From: a bacterium
GTDB lineage: Bacteria; Electryoneota; RPQS01
Reading direction: 5' to 3'
Assembly (NCBI GenBank): GCA_013360195.1
Contig: JABWCQ010000017.1
Coordinates: 1 to 48,065, forward strand
Length of the DNA: 48,065 bases
Below are positions 35,201-42,839 of this stretch, piece after piece (the first letter of the stretch is position 1; the number at the start of each line of letters is the position of its first letter). The translations under genes and the position numbers were made by a program. Under the pieces are notes generated by a model. The model was not told the DNA's origin. It saw nothing but the letters and a program-made list of their open reading frames with translations, and did no database searches.

Positions 35201-37040
35201 GAATCCGGAGTCGTGGACGAGCAGCAAGGTGGCGTGGTCACGCGCAAGCAGTGCAACCGATTTGCTCAGCGCGCCGCAGGACATTGAAGTCATCACGCTG
35301 AACGATGAGGTATATCTCGTGGTCAGCGACAACGGCAATGACCGAGTGGTAATCTACAAGGATACTGAAGCGACAGGCTCGGGCGGCAACGGTGCGCCGG
35401 TGTTCTTCGCCGAAGCAGGAAGCAACGGCAACGGCTTGAATCAGTTTGTCAATCCGATGGGGCTTGGCGTCATGGCCGAAGACAGCGGATTGGTGATTCT
35501 GGCCGCTGATGCAGATCGTGACCAAGTGGTAAAGATAGTGCAGCGCGATTGGCTCGTAGAAATCGGCGGTGACAGCACGGACGGAACGGACAGCACGAAT
35601 GTTTCGTCGGCGCTTTCGCTTGTGGACGCGCTGGACGGTGACGGCTATTTGCTGCTGCAGCCGGGTGCCGTGCGCACAATTCGCCTTACCATGAGCAATC
35701 CTGACTCGCTGGTGTCCGTGCGCGCGTCGTGCACTTTCCCGGCGACCATGATACAAATTCTGAATATCAGTGAAGGAAATCTGTGGAGCGGCGAGCGTTT
35801 CACGAACACGGTCTTCCTGACGGACGTGAACAACAGCGCCGGCACATTTGAAATCAACGCCTCTATGGTCGGTGACAATGACGGATTGTCGGCGAACGGC
35901 TCGCGCAACGTCGCCACTATCACCGTGCAAGCTCTGACGACCGTCACATTGCCGTCTTCGGGCGCCATCAGCTTTGCCAATACGACGGACTTGAGGAGTG
36001 TGGGCAACATTCCGCTGGCGAACGGACAGCGCAACGGTTTGACGGTGCGTGCGGGACGACTGGCGGACATCGCAACGACGAGCGGCTCTCCGGGCAGCGC
36101 TCCGAACATGGTGCCTGAGCCGGACGGTCAGATTAATTTTGCCGACGTGAATGTGTTCACGCAGGGCTGGAACGGTGACGGAATGAACTTTGATCCGATT
36201 GCGGATATCGGTCCGTACATCGGTTCGGAGGTGCCGAATCTGGTCGCCAATCCGGACGGACGTCTTGACGCGTTTGACCTGCTTTCGCTGTCCACGATGT
36301 ACACATGGTACAACAGCCAGTCGGGCAATTCGAGCGCACCGCGTGACAACGGCTTGCTATCGCTTGACGATACGGGACATCTGCGCATCGCGTATTCGAC
36401 GATGAACGGTGTGACAAAAGTGAGCATCGAAACGGATGCGAACAGCTTAACAACCGCACATCTCGTGGTGGACGTTCTGACGCCGCACGCGATGATTGTG
36501 AATGTGAGCGAAGGTGATTTGCTGCGGCGCAACGCGCAGACGATTTTCCTTGCGCATCACGACGGCGCCTACGCGGACATCAACATCGGCCGCTTGAGCC
36601 GTGATGTGCCGGGAATCAGCGGCAGCGGAACGCTGGCGAGCTTTGAGCTTGCGCTGCCGGAAGGCGAAGCGCCGGCCATACGCGTTCGCTATGAGCTGCG
36701 GGACAGCGAGAACAACATGATTGGATTCGGTCAAACCAATGAGATTAACTCGGCGGTTGTGCCGAATGATTTCGGACTGAAACCTGCTTATCCGAATCCG
36801 TTCAACCCGAGCACGAATCTGACCTTCATTCTGCCTGAAGCCGCGACTGTCACGCTGCGTGCATTCAACGTGATGGGACAGGAAGTGAACACGATTCTCG
36901 AAGGACGTTATGAAGCCGGTGAGCACACCATTACCTGGAATGCTGAGAATTCCAAGAGCGCTTTGCCGACCGGTGTGTATTTCGTGAGACTCGATGCGCT
37001 GGGCAAAACCAGTTTGCAAAAGGTTGTCTTAATTAAGTAA
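32232..37040 (+). CDS. Giant type IX-secreted multidomain surface protein
   Basis: The frame opens at 32124, but GGGAG 7 nt before the ATG at 32232 and the signal peptide MRTWQILLLSLLVLVMSIPA (cut after AFG) favour 1602 residues. Residues ~340-740 carry Asp-box-like propeller repeats (YSDDYGETWSAP). Around 860-1160 are NHL-like motifs (LFVTDTDNHRVKVIRAYD, VYVCDTGNDRLQKFAY, LVVSDNGNDRVVIYKD). Two cohesin-like sandwiches (~1200-1300 and ~1420-1510) flank EF-hand-type dockerin-like loops (EPDGQINFADVNVF, NPDGRLDAFDLLSL). The C-terminus AYPNPFNPSTNLTF...LQKVVLIK is a type IX sorting domain. Probably a surface adhesin or binding scaffold; no enzymatic motif seen. Confidence 0.85.
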   Translation: MRTWQILLLSLLVLVMSIPAAFGAPTYRSFIEWNGPYYHVRHGLTADSSSYLDYTVNNPLPLYSTPFSSPTAVELFGSVAAQRAFVLDHDHRRVQVFATPANWNVEALYYSATPVQGNFGGRVVKFTYGETVQGSERIWVNGKFFQRVNSLTGYGATDSVYTMVYGGVPNTGGVATLPLGWDLNALDSVRVEYAYAIPPGTSGVGEIDYVLYQSAPTDIPLQLNEASSATDPAMTDLTSLALNSSARVGAVADLYLVNALTGGNGTLASYDLTAIGTGGVFSHVDTYPGMMGRPYDVEVVDLGTNTDGAVAEGTPSGVANTTLSESITNQNTYLGHDYRITFAFDTATTMNGSAAPDVDEVDLIWDATRGRLHMVMTSDNDDPGTAYSYSDDYGETWSAPQTISPATLTGVHARPRIAVESTGVLHVVYEAVNGSGDRHIYHSISADGLSWSAGVELTTALTPSTVADNRYCNLLVDPSDNVFLIWAGDDDVYYRVYSGSWGAATLVANGSGTGFSAPHAVMDNVGRVYMAYVSDAAAPADISYMLFNGSVWGSYESGGFTAGTPDPVTTAAGFVSDGGGRGEAFPLPQIVLVDDAVWVFWAGTGTETYGTDQAQLRYNSIGDVDGNFTSGAGTVITTGDDVAPLAFSVAVDGNNDIHVLYAYGTTVDQEGLRYKKYTSAMTTWSPLTTTTGREILEEGAVATVYANEPRLACPTIAGQVAPFFACAKAYTTLGGGSPRGLFKTIDGIISITDQTTLAEIQAWRVWTHGVADVSGIPGLSFTITNTTDFVSSTDDVDATNFNVGDYYELDGTPAEKNDILFVTDTDNHRVKVIRAYDNIDNCFAGDTRWDVPGQSDGTPGQTFKLATIGGEETFTVWASTDNTPWTIVEDLLIAGPGDRYCEINRYTRELRFGDGAHGAIPDAGVFIRVMYEESVDEAEFGTLGSASGQLSYPRGVAAAYNDNLGVYDVYVCDTGNDRLQKFAYTPNSSLNPESWTSSKVAWSRASSATDLLSAPQDIEVITLNDEVYLVVSDNGNDRVVIYKDTEATGSGGNGAPVFFAEAGSNGNGLNQFVNPMGLGVMAEDSGLVILAADADRDQVVKIVQRDWLVEIGGDSTDGTDSTNVSSALSLVDALDGDGYLLLQPGAVRTIRLTMSNPDSLVSVRASCTFPATMIQILNISEGNLWSGERFTNTVFLTDVNNSAGTFEINASMVGDNDGLSANGSRNVATITVQALTTVTLPSSGAISFANTTDLRSVGNIPLANGQRNGLTVRAGRLADIATTSGSPGSAPNMVPEPDGQINFADVNVFTQGWNGDGMNFDPIADIGPYIGSEVPNLVANPDGRLDAFDLLSLSTMYTWYNSQSGNSSAPRDNGLLSLDDTGHLRIAYSTMNGVTKVSIETDANSLTTAHLVVDVLTPHAMIVNVSEGDLLRRNAQTIFLAHHDGAYADINIGRLSRDVPGISGSGTLASFELALPEGEAPAIRVRYELRDSENNMIGFGQTNEINSAVVPNDFGLKPAYPNPFNPSTNLTFILPEAATVTLRAFNVMGQEVNTILEGRYEAGEHTITWNAENSKSALPTGVYFVRLDALGKTSLQKVVLIK

Positions 37041-37120
37041 CCAGATTCCGGCGGGGAAACGCTACGCTTAATCCCCGCTCGGCGATCAAGTAACGGAACG
37101 CCATCTGCCTTGACAAAAGA

Positions 37121-37156
37121 GAAACGGGGCGGCTCCAGAGAGGGGCGCCCCGTTTC
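37121..37156. terminator. Bidirectional terminator between convergent genes
   Basis: GAAACGGGGCG (37121-37131) pairs with CGCCCCGTTTC (37146-37156), an 11-bp stem. GTATTT follows on the plus strand and TCTCTTTTG on the minus strand, so it can end both the giant protein and beta-helix transcripts. Confidence 0.8.
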
Positions 37157-37177
37157 GTATTTACTCAATGCGTGTTC

Positions 37178-38881
37178 TTATTTCAAGTACAACATTTTCA
37201 CTGTCGAAGCGATGTCATCGCCGGAAAGTTTCGCAAAGTAAATCCCGCTTGCTTTTCCGTTCGGAATCCAATTGCGAACATGTACTCCTTTCCTCATTCG
37301 ACCATTGCAAATCGTTTCCACGCGCCGACCAATTAAATCGAAAACTTCAAGAGCGATATCTTGATCTTTCGAGAGAACAAATTCAATTGTTACGGATGAG
37401 TTAAAGGGGTTGGGATAGGCATTGGTCAAAAATGGCAAAGTTGGCGACGGCAAATAGTTGCCTGCTTCGGCCACCGAATCGAATATTTGTTCCTCAGACA
37501 GCAACCATGGATCGTAAACGGTATGCTGATCAGTAGTGTCGCCAAGACTTGTCGGATTACTGACCGGCTCGTATGGTCCTGTGGCATCGCCCCACCAACT
37601 CAATACGGCATGACCTGTTGCACCGAATTCCCACGTGTCAAAGGCATGACCGATATTGCCGTGAAAGGCATTGCGCTCAAAGATCCCCGAATCAAGAGAA
37701 GATGTAAAGACGGCTCCCCCGGGAGGAGATGTCACGTTGAAATTTCGATTCGCAGTGAACGAATTGCGGCGCAAACGAAATGCGGCGGGATCAGCGTCCC
37801 CATTCACCTGTACACACGAGAATGCACCCCCTTCATTATCGTGAAAGCGACAATCTGCGAGCAAAAGACTGTCGCAGGACGCGTCATCGCAGGTGCCGTC
37901 AAAAGTCAGCAATCCCGCGCCGCCAAACTGCGGGCCGGGTCTGCGGTTGCCTTCAAACGCGCAGCGAGTAATGACCACGCGACGCAGCGAATCGAAATCG
38001 CTTGCGACAAGAAATCCATAGGCAACAGTATTGCCAATAATACGACATGAATCCAGCAAGAGATTTCGCATCCCGCCGTGACTCCCACCCGAAAAAAACT
38101 GCGAAAAAGCATTGCTGTCAATCGTACAGTTTCTGAAAACTATAGAATCGCAAAGAGAGCGATCTATCAGCGACAATGCAGTGACTCGACCTTGCGCGCT
38201 TGTTCCTAAACCGTGAATTCGGCCGTGAAGGAATTTGAACTCGCAGTCATCAAGGACGAACTCTGCTTCTGTGGATGGATCGTCAGCCAAGTAACCGCTC
38301 GGGCCAACATCACAGTTCGCAAATACAACCGTTGATTGTAACCCACGGAGCACACGACCCGAAGACAGCGCGTCATTTAATCTGAATGTGCAACTTGAAA
38401 AGTAGGCCTCGGATTGTTCGAGATATGTTGCTCCGCCACGAGTTGCCAAACATTCTTCAAAAACACAATCTGAAACGTACGCCGTTCGATAACGCAGTCG
38501 GAGTCCACCGCCCCATGAATCGTTTCCCGTGCATCTCGCGTCGGCGATTGTCAAACCAATGATGCGAACATATACGCTGTCAACAGCCTCCTCCGGTGTG
38601 TCGAGACAGCGTCTCGTCATCGCGCCAGAATCCGGAATGACTCTGCATGCTGCAATGTGAACAGTATCTTCATCGAGAATAGATTCACTGCCCAATGTGA
38701 TACTATGCTGAGGCAGCATGATTGGACCCAGGTATGTACCATCGCGCAAGACAACCGTGTCTTCGGATGAGCTATTGTCCAGCGCTGCCTGTGGAGTGGC
38801 AAAGTCGTCCGGAACAAACCACACCGCCCCGAAGGACGGGGTGATTGTCAGAGTCAGCCAACAAAGCAAGTGGACAAACAT
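37178..38881 (-). CDS. Beta-helix type IX cargo, module copy 1
   Basis: 567 residues; signal peptide ~1-18. After WFVPDDFATPQAALDNSSSEDTVVLRDGTY, the typical entry into a right-handed parallel beta-helix, repeated short turns follow (VSDCVFEECLATRGG, FSSCTFRLND, FRNCTIDSN, LDSCRIIGN, ITRCAFEGN, LADCRFHDNEGG), many with the pattern C-x-[FI]-x-x-N. The C-terminal ~85 residues (NAYPNPFNSSVTIEFVL...VKMLYLK) are a type IX sorting domain. It follows the small Cys-rich gene by 10 nt and is paralogous to the genes at 45012 and 47356. Such helices often bind or cleave polysaccharides, but no catalytic motif is visible. Confidence 0.88.
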   Translation of the reverse strand: MFVHLLCWLTLTITPSFGAVWFVPDDFATPQAALDNSSSEDTVVLRDGTYLGPIMLPQHSITLGSESILDEDTVHIAACRVIPDSGAMTRRCLDTPEEAVDSVYVRIIGLTIADARCTGNDSWGGGLRLRYRTAYVSDCVFEECLATRGGATYLEQSEAYFSSCTFRLNDALSSGRVLRGLQSTVVFANCDVGPSGYLADDPSTEAEFVLDDCEFKFLHGRIHGLGTSAQGRVTALSLIDRSLCDSIVFRNCTIDSNAFSQFFSGGSHGGMRNLLLDSCRIIGNTVAYGFLVASDFDSLRRVVITRCAFEGNRRPGPQFGGAGLLTFDGTCDDASCDSLLLADCRFHDNEGGAFSCVQVNGDADPAAFRLRRNSFTANRNFNVTSPPGGAVFTSSLDSGIFERNAFHGNIGHAFDTWEFGATGHAVLSWWGDATGPYEPVSNPTSLGDTTDQHTVYDPWLLSEEQIFDSVAEAGNYLPSPTLPFLTNAYPNPFNSSVTIEFVLSKDQDIALEVFDLIGRRVETICNGRMRKGVHVRNWIPNGKASGIYFAKLSGDDIASTVKMLYLK

Positions 38882-38891
38882 CCGTCCTGTC

Positions 38892-39332
38892 TCAGCTGCC
38901 GTCGCAGTTCGCGGCGCAGGTATTGCCAGAGGGTGTAAAGAATTTCACACTTTCGCTGCCATTGTCGCAATCGTCCTCACAATCACGACACTTCACCCTG
39001 AACGACAGTTCGTGCCCTGCATTGACAGGAGAGTTATATACCAAGTATCTCTTGCAGCCGCAATTTTCTCCATCATTATCGTTTCCGTGAACCAGCTCAG
39101 AATAACCACCGCCGGATACGTCCGCGATGATAAACTCGATGCGATTATTGGTCGCAACCTCATACTGAATGTAAATAGAACTGGTATTGCAGGGAAGTGT
39201 GCAGGTTACTGCCGTTCCATAGTTATCGTCACAACAAACATTGTCTGACGCTGTCACGCACCAACTGCATTGCGCAAAAGCAATGAACGTCCATAACGCC
39301 AGAATCATTCCGACCAAAAATGTGCTTTTCAT
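38892..39332 (-). CDS. Small secreted Cys-rich protein, module copy 1
   Basis: 146 residues from the ATG at 39332, which has AGGGGA upstream (an earlier in-frame ATG at 39386 lacks one and would spoil the signal peptide). Signal peptide MKSTFLVGMILALWTFIAFA. The mature ~126 residues contain 13 Cys, including a CGC motif, a C-x2-C-x3-C cluster (VKCRDCEDDC) and a C-terminal C-x3-C (NTCAANC). It has no type IX domain, so it probably reaches only the periplasm or leaves with a partner. It lines up with the products at 44560 and 46942 (shared CGC, 'K~Y~~Y~~p', 'V~F~T~s~~~C~~~C'). Family not recognised. Confidence 0.82.
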   Translation of the reverse strand: MKSTFLVGMILALWTFIAFAQCSWCVTASDNVCCDDNYGTAVTCTLPCNTSSIYIQYEVATNNRIEFIIADVSGGGYSELVHGNDNDGENCGCKRYLVYNSPVNAGHELSFRVKCRDCEDDCDNGSESVKFFTPSGNTCAANCDGS

Positions 39333-39395
39333 TTCTGTTTCCCCTGTTTGAGGTGAGTAGCAATATTCCTCCGGCGAAATTACCAATGTACCTAC

Positions 39396-39422
39396 AATAT
39401 ACTACTGCCCCCCGTTTGTCAA
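39396..39422 (-). promoter_or_regulatory. Promoter of module copy 1 with G6 run in the spacer
   Basis: On the minus strand TTGACA (39422-39417), 15 nt including GGGGGG, then TATATT (39401-39396). The same -10 context (CAGTAGTATATT) at 26326 has a 17-nt spacer, so this copy is two bases short of optimal. Confidence 0.65.
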
Positions 39423-39524
39423 GAGCAACGGGAAAGAAGAGAACAAAGATTATTAGAATTCAACGACAGATCAGCAAATACTTAGATTGTGGAGAGACGA
39501 TAGTGGAAGCACAAGAAGAGACAA

Positions 39525-40505
39525 TTACACATCCGCCAAATATTTCCCGCCTTTGTCCATGTAATCGCGGACATAGCTTTGCACGAATTCACCAAAACGG
39601 TCGGTGAATTTGGGCAGGCCTGCGGCGTAGAACTTGGTCATGTCGGCGCAGGTTTCATATTGATAGCGGTTGCGCAGATCTTCAGGCATCGGGAAATATT
39701 CGATGTTTGTTCTTTTGCCGAGCGCTTTGAAGACGTTTTCCGCGAGCTGATTGTAGGTGTGCGGTGTGCCGGTGCCTAAATTGAAGATGCCGTTGACGGT
39801 TGGTTTGTCAAGCAGGAATTTTATTCCGGTTAACACTTCGGCAATGTGTATGAAATCGCGGCGCTGCTCACCGTGTTTGAAATCACTGCGGTGCGATTCA
39901 AACAAACGGACTTTGTTGGTATCACGCGCCTGCGGATAGGCATGCAAGATGACACTGGCCATGCGCGCTTTGTGATATTCGTTGGGGCCGAACACGTTGA
40001 AGAAGCGCAAGCCCGCGACTTTGTCCTGCAGCTTGTGCTCAAGAACCCACATATCAAACAGCCACTTGGAGAAGCCGTAGGCGTTTAGCGGGCGCAGTTT
40101 GGGTGTCAACTCATCCTTGTCGGAAAACCCAAGCGCGCCGTCTCCATAAACGGCGGCGGACGATGCGTAGATGAAGCGCGCGTTGTTGGCCAGCGACCAC
40201 TCGCAGAGAATCCGCGAATATTCGTAGTTCCACGTCATCAGGAAATCCACGTCGGCCTGCGTCGTGTCGGCGCATGCGCCCATGTGAACAACGGCTTTAA
40301 TGTCCTTTGCCCACTCCGCAGTCTCCAGCGCGTCAAACAAATCTCCGCGGTCCACGAACTCCGTGAACTTGAGACCGCGCAGGTTTTTCCACTTGTCCGT
40401 CTTTCCAAAACTGTCGGCGAGAATCAAATCAGTTATGCCGCGCTGGTTCAGCGACCAGACGACCGCGCTGCCAATGAATCCCGCCGCTCCGGTTACCAGT
40501 ATCAT
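39525..40505 (-). CDS. hldD: ADP-L-glycero-D-manno-heptose 6-epimerase
   Basis: The frame is open to 40796 but the family start MILVTGAAGFIGS begins at the ATG at 40505, giving 326 residues (E. coli HldD 310). Extended SDR: nucleotide-binding GAAGFIG (6-12), HMGACADTTQADVDFLMTWN (the HldD-typical region), ASSAAVYGDG, active-site YGFSK (Tyr-x3-Lys), LRFFNVFGPNEYHK and HGEQRRDFIH. It makes the ADP-heptose used for LPS inner core, matching the GT9 gene at 19268. The weak ribosome-binding site and 17-nt gap behind the GH13 gene suggest co-transcription. Confidence 0.92.
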   Translation of the reverse strand: MILVTGAAGFIGSAVVWSLNQRGITDLILADSFGKTDKWKNLRGLKFTEFVDRGDLFDALETAEWAKDIKAVVHMGACADTTQADVDFLMTWNYEYSRILCEWSLANNARFIYASSAAVYGDGALGFSDKDELTPKLRPLNAYGFSKWLFDMWVLEHKLQDKVAGLRFFNVFGPNEYHKARMASVILHAYPQARDTNKVRLFESHRSDFKHGEQRRDFIHIAEVLTGIKFLLDKPTVNGIFNLGTGTPHTYNQLAENVFKALGKRTNIEYFPMPEDLRNRYQYETCADMTKFYAAGLPKFTDRFGEFVQSYVRDYMDKGGKYLADV

Positions 40506-40522
40506 GTAATTGTGTCCGGTTG

Positions 40523-42085
40523 CTATTTCTTGTGTTCCCGGTTCTGCGCGTCGCGCAGCATCGCCGGAATTTCTTCCTCTGAGTCTTCGTTCGTCACCGC
40601 CGCGGCGTCGCGCACTTCGCAGTCGAACGCATGCACTTCCCACGGCTCCATATCGAGATAGATGCCGCGCATCATCACTTCCACGCCGTCCCGAATATAA
40701 ACTTTGTCGGACAGCATGTCGCGCAGCACGACCTCCTTGCCCTGCAAGTTGCCGAAATGCAAATCCACCCAGCACTGCGTGCGGTAGTCCGCCCAATTCA
40801 CGAATATGCGAAGATGTTTGTCGTCATCATCCCACGCCTGCGCTAATACCTGCCAAAACGTTTCGTTGCCCTGCCATGCCTGCCGCGGATGAAGATAGGC
40901 CCATTGACCGAGTCGTTTGGCGTCATGGCCGATGACCTTCATCAGCGCGTCGTAGAATTCCGAAATCTGCTGATTCGGTTCCTCTTTCGGCATTCGCAAC
41001 AGCTGCACGGGAGCCTTCAGCTGCGTTCCCATGAATTGCCCTTGATAGAACAGATTAGCTGAGGGCAGCGTGAATATCCACGTCGCGGCGGCGCGGTGCA
41101 TCGGAAAGGAGAGACGCGATGCGATCCGCTTCTCGTCGTGATTCTCCAGAAAACGCAATCGGCGGCGATGTTTCTCTTCATCATAATCGAACTGCACCCG
41201 CGAGAGCCCCGTCGGTCCGACCGCCCAGTCAAGCGGATCTTTGTCATAGGTGTAATCAAAGCCCATCTCGTGCAGCTCGGGGTCGAGTCCCCAATAGACT
41301 TCGGCGATGAAGAGGAAATCCTTCTTCTTCTCGCGCACAAGACGAATCGCGCCCGGCCAGAACTCGCGCATGTCTCCGCCCCAGGTCTTTGTGAACACAT
41401 GCGACAAAATCAGCATCGCCATGTCACAGCGAACGCCGTCACACCTGGCGGCAACCTTTTGCAGCTCGCCAAGTACCGCAATCTGCGTGTCAAGCTTGCG
41501 CATGTCCGGCTGAGCGGTGTCCGACCATGCGGGAAAGTATGGATCGCGACCATGGGCGAGAACCTTCGGGCCGTGCACGGTTTCTACGTGAAACCACGAG
41601 TCCGGATCGCGAGCGAGATCCTCTTCCGTCCCCTGCACATAATACTCGGGATGAGACTCCGTCCACGGATGATCGCGTGCCGTGTGACTGGGAACAAAAT
41701 CCAGAATCAGTTTCATTCCGCGTGCGTGAAGATTCTCACGGAACTTGGCTAATCCTTCTTCTCCGCCCAACTCCGGATTGACATCGTAGGAGACAATAGC
41801 ATAAGGTGAGGCAGTGACATCGTCTTCATTCCAATCGGGAAGTACTTCACTATAGTCCTTGCGCAACCCCTCATGGACCAGCGCGATCTGTCGGGATGCG
41901 GAGCTTGGTGTCCAGATCCCCATCAGCCAAACGGCATCAACAGCCCGGGACTTCCAGCGGTCAAAATGTTCGCCCGCAACATCCGAGAGTGTGATGGGTG
42001 TCCCGTTTCCGAGCTGTCTAAGCCATAGCCGGGTGTTAATTTCCAGTATGGTACGGCACGAATTCATGGCCCGCGAGCCTTTCAT
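40523..42085 (-). CDS. Cytoplasmic alpha-amylase-family (GH13) enzyme
   Basis: 520 residues, no signal peptide. GH13 conserved regions: DFVPSHT (~129-135, region I), GVRCDMAML with nucleophile Asp221 (region II), FIAEVYW with acid/base Glu262 (region III) and FLENHDEKR (region IV, third Asp). The N-terminal extension (residues 1-45) and the short C-terminal beta domain are typical of intracellular GH13 members acting on glycogen, trehalose or sucrose-type sugars. Substrate cannot be fixed. A start at residue 7 (42067) is possible. It lies upstream of hldD in the same direction. Confidence 0.9.
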   Translation of the reverse strand: MKGSRAMNSCRTILEINTRLWLRQLGNGTPITLSDVAGEHFDRWKSRAVDAVWLMGIWTPSSASRQIALVHEGLRKDYSEVLPDWNEDDVTASPYAIVSYDVNPELGGEEGLAKFRENLHARGMKLILDFVPSHTARDHPWTESHPEYYVQGTEEDLARDPDSWFHVETVHGPKVLAHGRDPYFPAWSDTAQPDMRKLDTQIAVLGELQKVAARCDGVRCDMAMLILSHVFTKTWGGDMREFWPGAIRLVREKKKDFLFIAEVYWGLDPELHEMGFDYTYDKDPLDWAVGPTGLSRVQFDYDEEKHRRRLRFLENHDEKRIASRLSFPMHRAAATWIFTLPSANLFYQGQFMGTQLKAPVQLLRMPKEEPNQQISEFYDALMKVIGHDAKRLGQWAYLHPRQAWQGNETFWQVLAQAWDDDDKHLRIFVNWADYRTQCWVDLHFGNLQGKEVVLRDMLSDKVYIRDGVEVMMRGIYLDMEPWEVHAFDCEVRDAAAVTNEDSEEEIPAMLRDAQNREHKK

Positions 42086-42105
42086 GAATAATTACTTACG
42101 ATGAG

Positions 42106-42134
42106 TTGCACCCATAGGGATGCTTTCTTATATT
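42106..42134 (+). promoter_or_regulatory. Promoter of the FKBP gene (TTGCAC-17-TATATT)
   Basis: TTGCAC at 42106-42111, 17-nt spacer, TATATT at 42129-42134, about 60 nt before the ATG at 42197 and in the gap to the divergent GH13 gene. Confidence 0.65.
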
Positions 42135-42196
42135 ACGGGAAAACAGACTTAAAAACAAGGCCACCTCGAGTCGGTCAACACTAAGAGAGAACTTCC

Positions 42197-42733
42197 ATGA
42201 ACATCCTGCGATCCTGCCTGTTTCTGGCGCTCGTCTGCACCCTTGGCTGCGGCGGCGGCAATAAGCCCGTAGAGGCCGTGAAAACCACCCAAAATGAAAC
42301 CCCGAAGACCGAACCCGTGAAGAATGAGACCCCAACCTCCAATGAAAAGCCAGCCGGTCCGAGCATGTGGAAGGTGCCCGGCGACACGATTACCACCGCC
42401 TCCGGACTGCAATATGTCGTTCTGATTCCCGGCACGGGGCCAAGCCCCAAGCCGGGCGACATTGTGCAGGTCCATTATTCGGGCTGGTTCCCTGATGGAA
42501 AGAAGTTTGACAGCTCGCTGGACCGCGGCACCCCGTTCGAGTTCCCGCTCGGCCAAAAGCGTGTTATCGCCGGATGGGATGAGGGCGTCGCACTGATGAA
42601 GCAAGGCGGCAAGACTCAATTCATCATCCCCGGCAAGCTGGCCTATGGAGACCGCGGCTACCCCGGCGTAATACCGCCCAACGCGACGCTGATTTTCGAT
42701 GTGGAGTTACTCGGCATGCAGCCGTCGAAATAG
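42197..42733 (+). CDS. FKBP-type peptidyl-prolyl isomerase lipoprotein
   Basis: 178 residues. Lipoprotein signal MNILRSCLFLALVCTLGC with lipobox TLGC (Cys18), then a Pro/Thr/Glu-rich linker to ~65. The FKBP domain follows: ASGLQYVVLIPGTGPSPKPGDIVQVHYSGW, FDSSLDRGTPFEFPLGQKRVIAGWDEGV, GGKTQFIIPGKLAYGDRGYPGVIPPNATLIFDVELL, with the usual active-site residues (Tyr, Phe, Asp, Val-Ile-x-GW, Tyr). It speeds proline isomerisation in envelope proteins. AGAGAGAA precedes the ATG. A strong terminator follows, so it is monocistronic. Confidence 0.95.
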   Translation: MNILRSCLFLALVCTLGCGGGNKPVEAVKTTQNETPKTEPVKNETPTSNEKPAGPSMWKVPGDTITTASGLQYVVLIPGTGPSPKPGDIVQVHYSGWFPDGKKFDSSLDRGTPFEFPLGQKRVIAGWDEGVALMKQGGKTQFIIPGKLAYGDRGYPGVIPPNATLIFDVELLGMQPSK

Positions 42734-42756
42734 ATTCTTCATTCAAGATTGTTCGG

Positions 42757-42782
42757 CAAGGCGGCTCTTTGGGGCCGCCTTG
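42757..42782 (+). terminator. Intrinsic terminator after the FKBP gene
   Basis: CAAGGCGGC (42757-42765) pairs with GCCGCCTTG (42774-42782), followed by ATTGTTTT. Shares the GGCGGCTC...GGGGCC core with other terminators here. Confidence 0.85.
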
Positions 42783-42839
42783 ATTGTTTTGGGGCAAAAC
42801 TCTCTTGCTTTTGCGGGTTTTTGAGGTTAACTTATAGGC

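Noticed and set aside
35238-35930. 230-codon minus-strand frame
   Set aside because: Opposite the giant type IX cargo gene; no signal peptide or motif.
40506-40796. N-terminal extension of the heptose epimerase
   Set aside because: The extra 97 residues are the antisense-frame reading of the GH13 gene end; the epimerase family starts at MILVTGAAGFIG.
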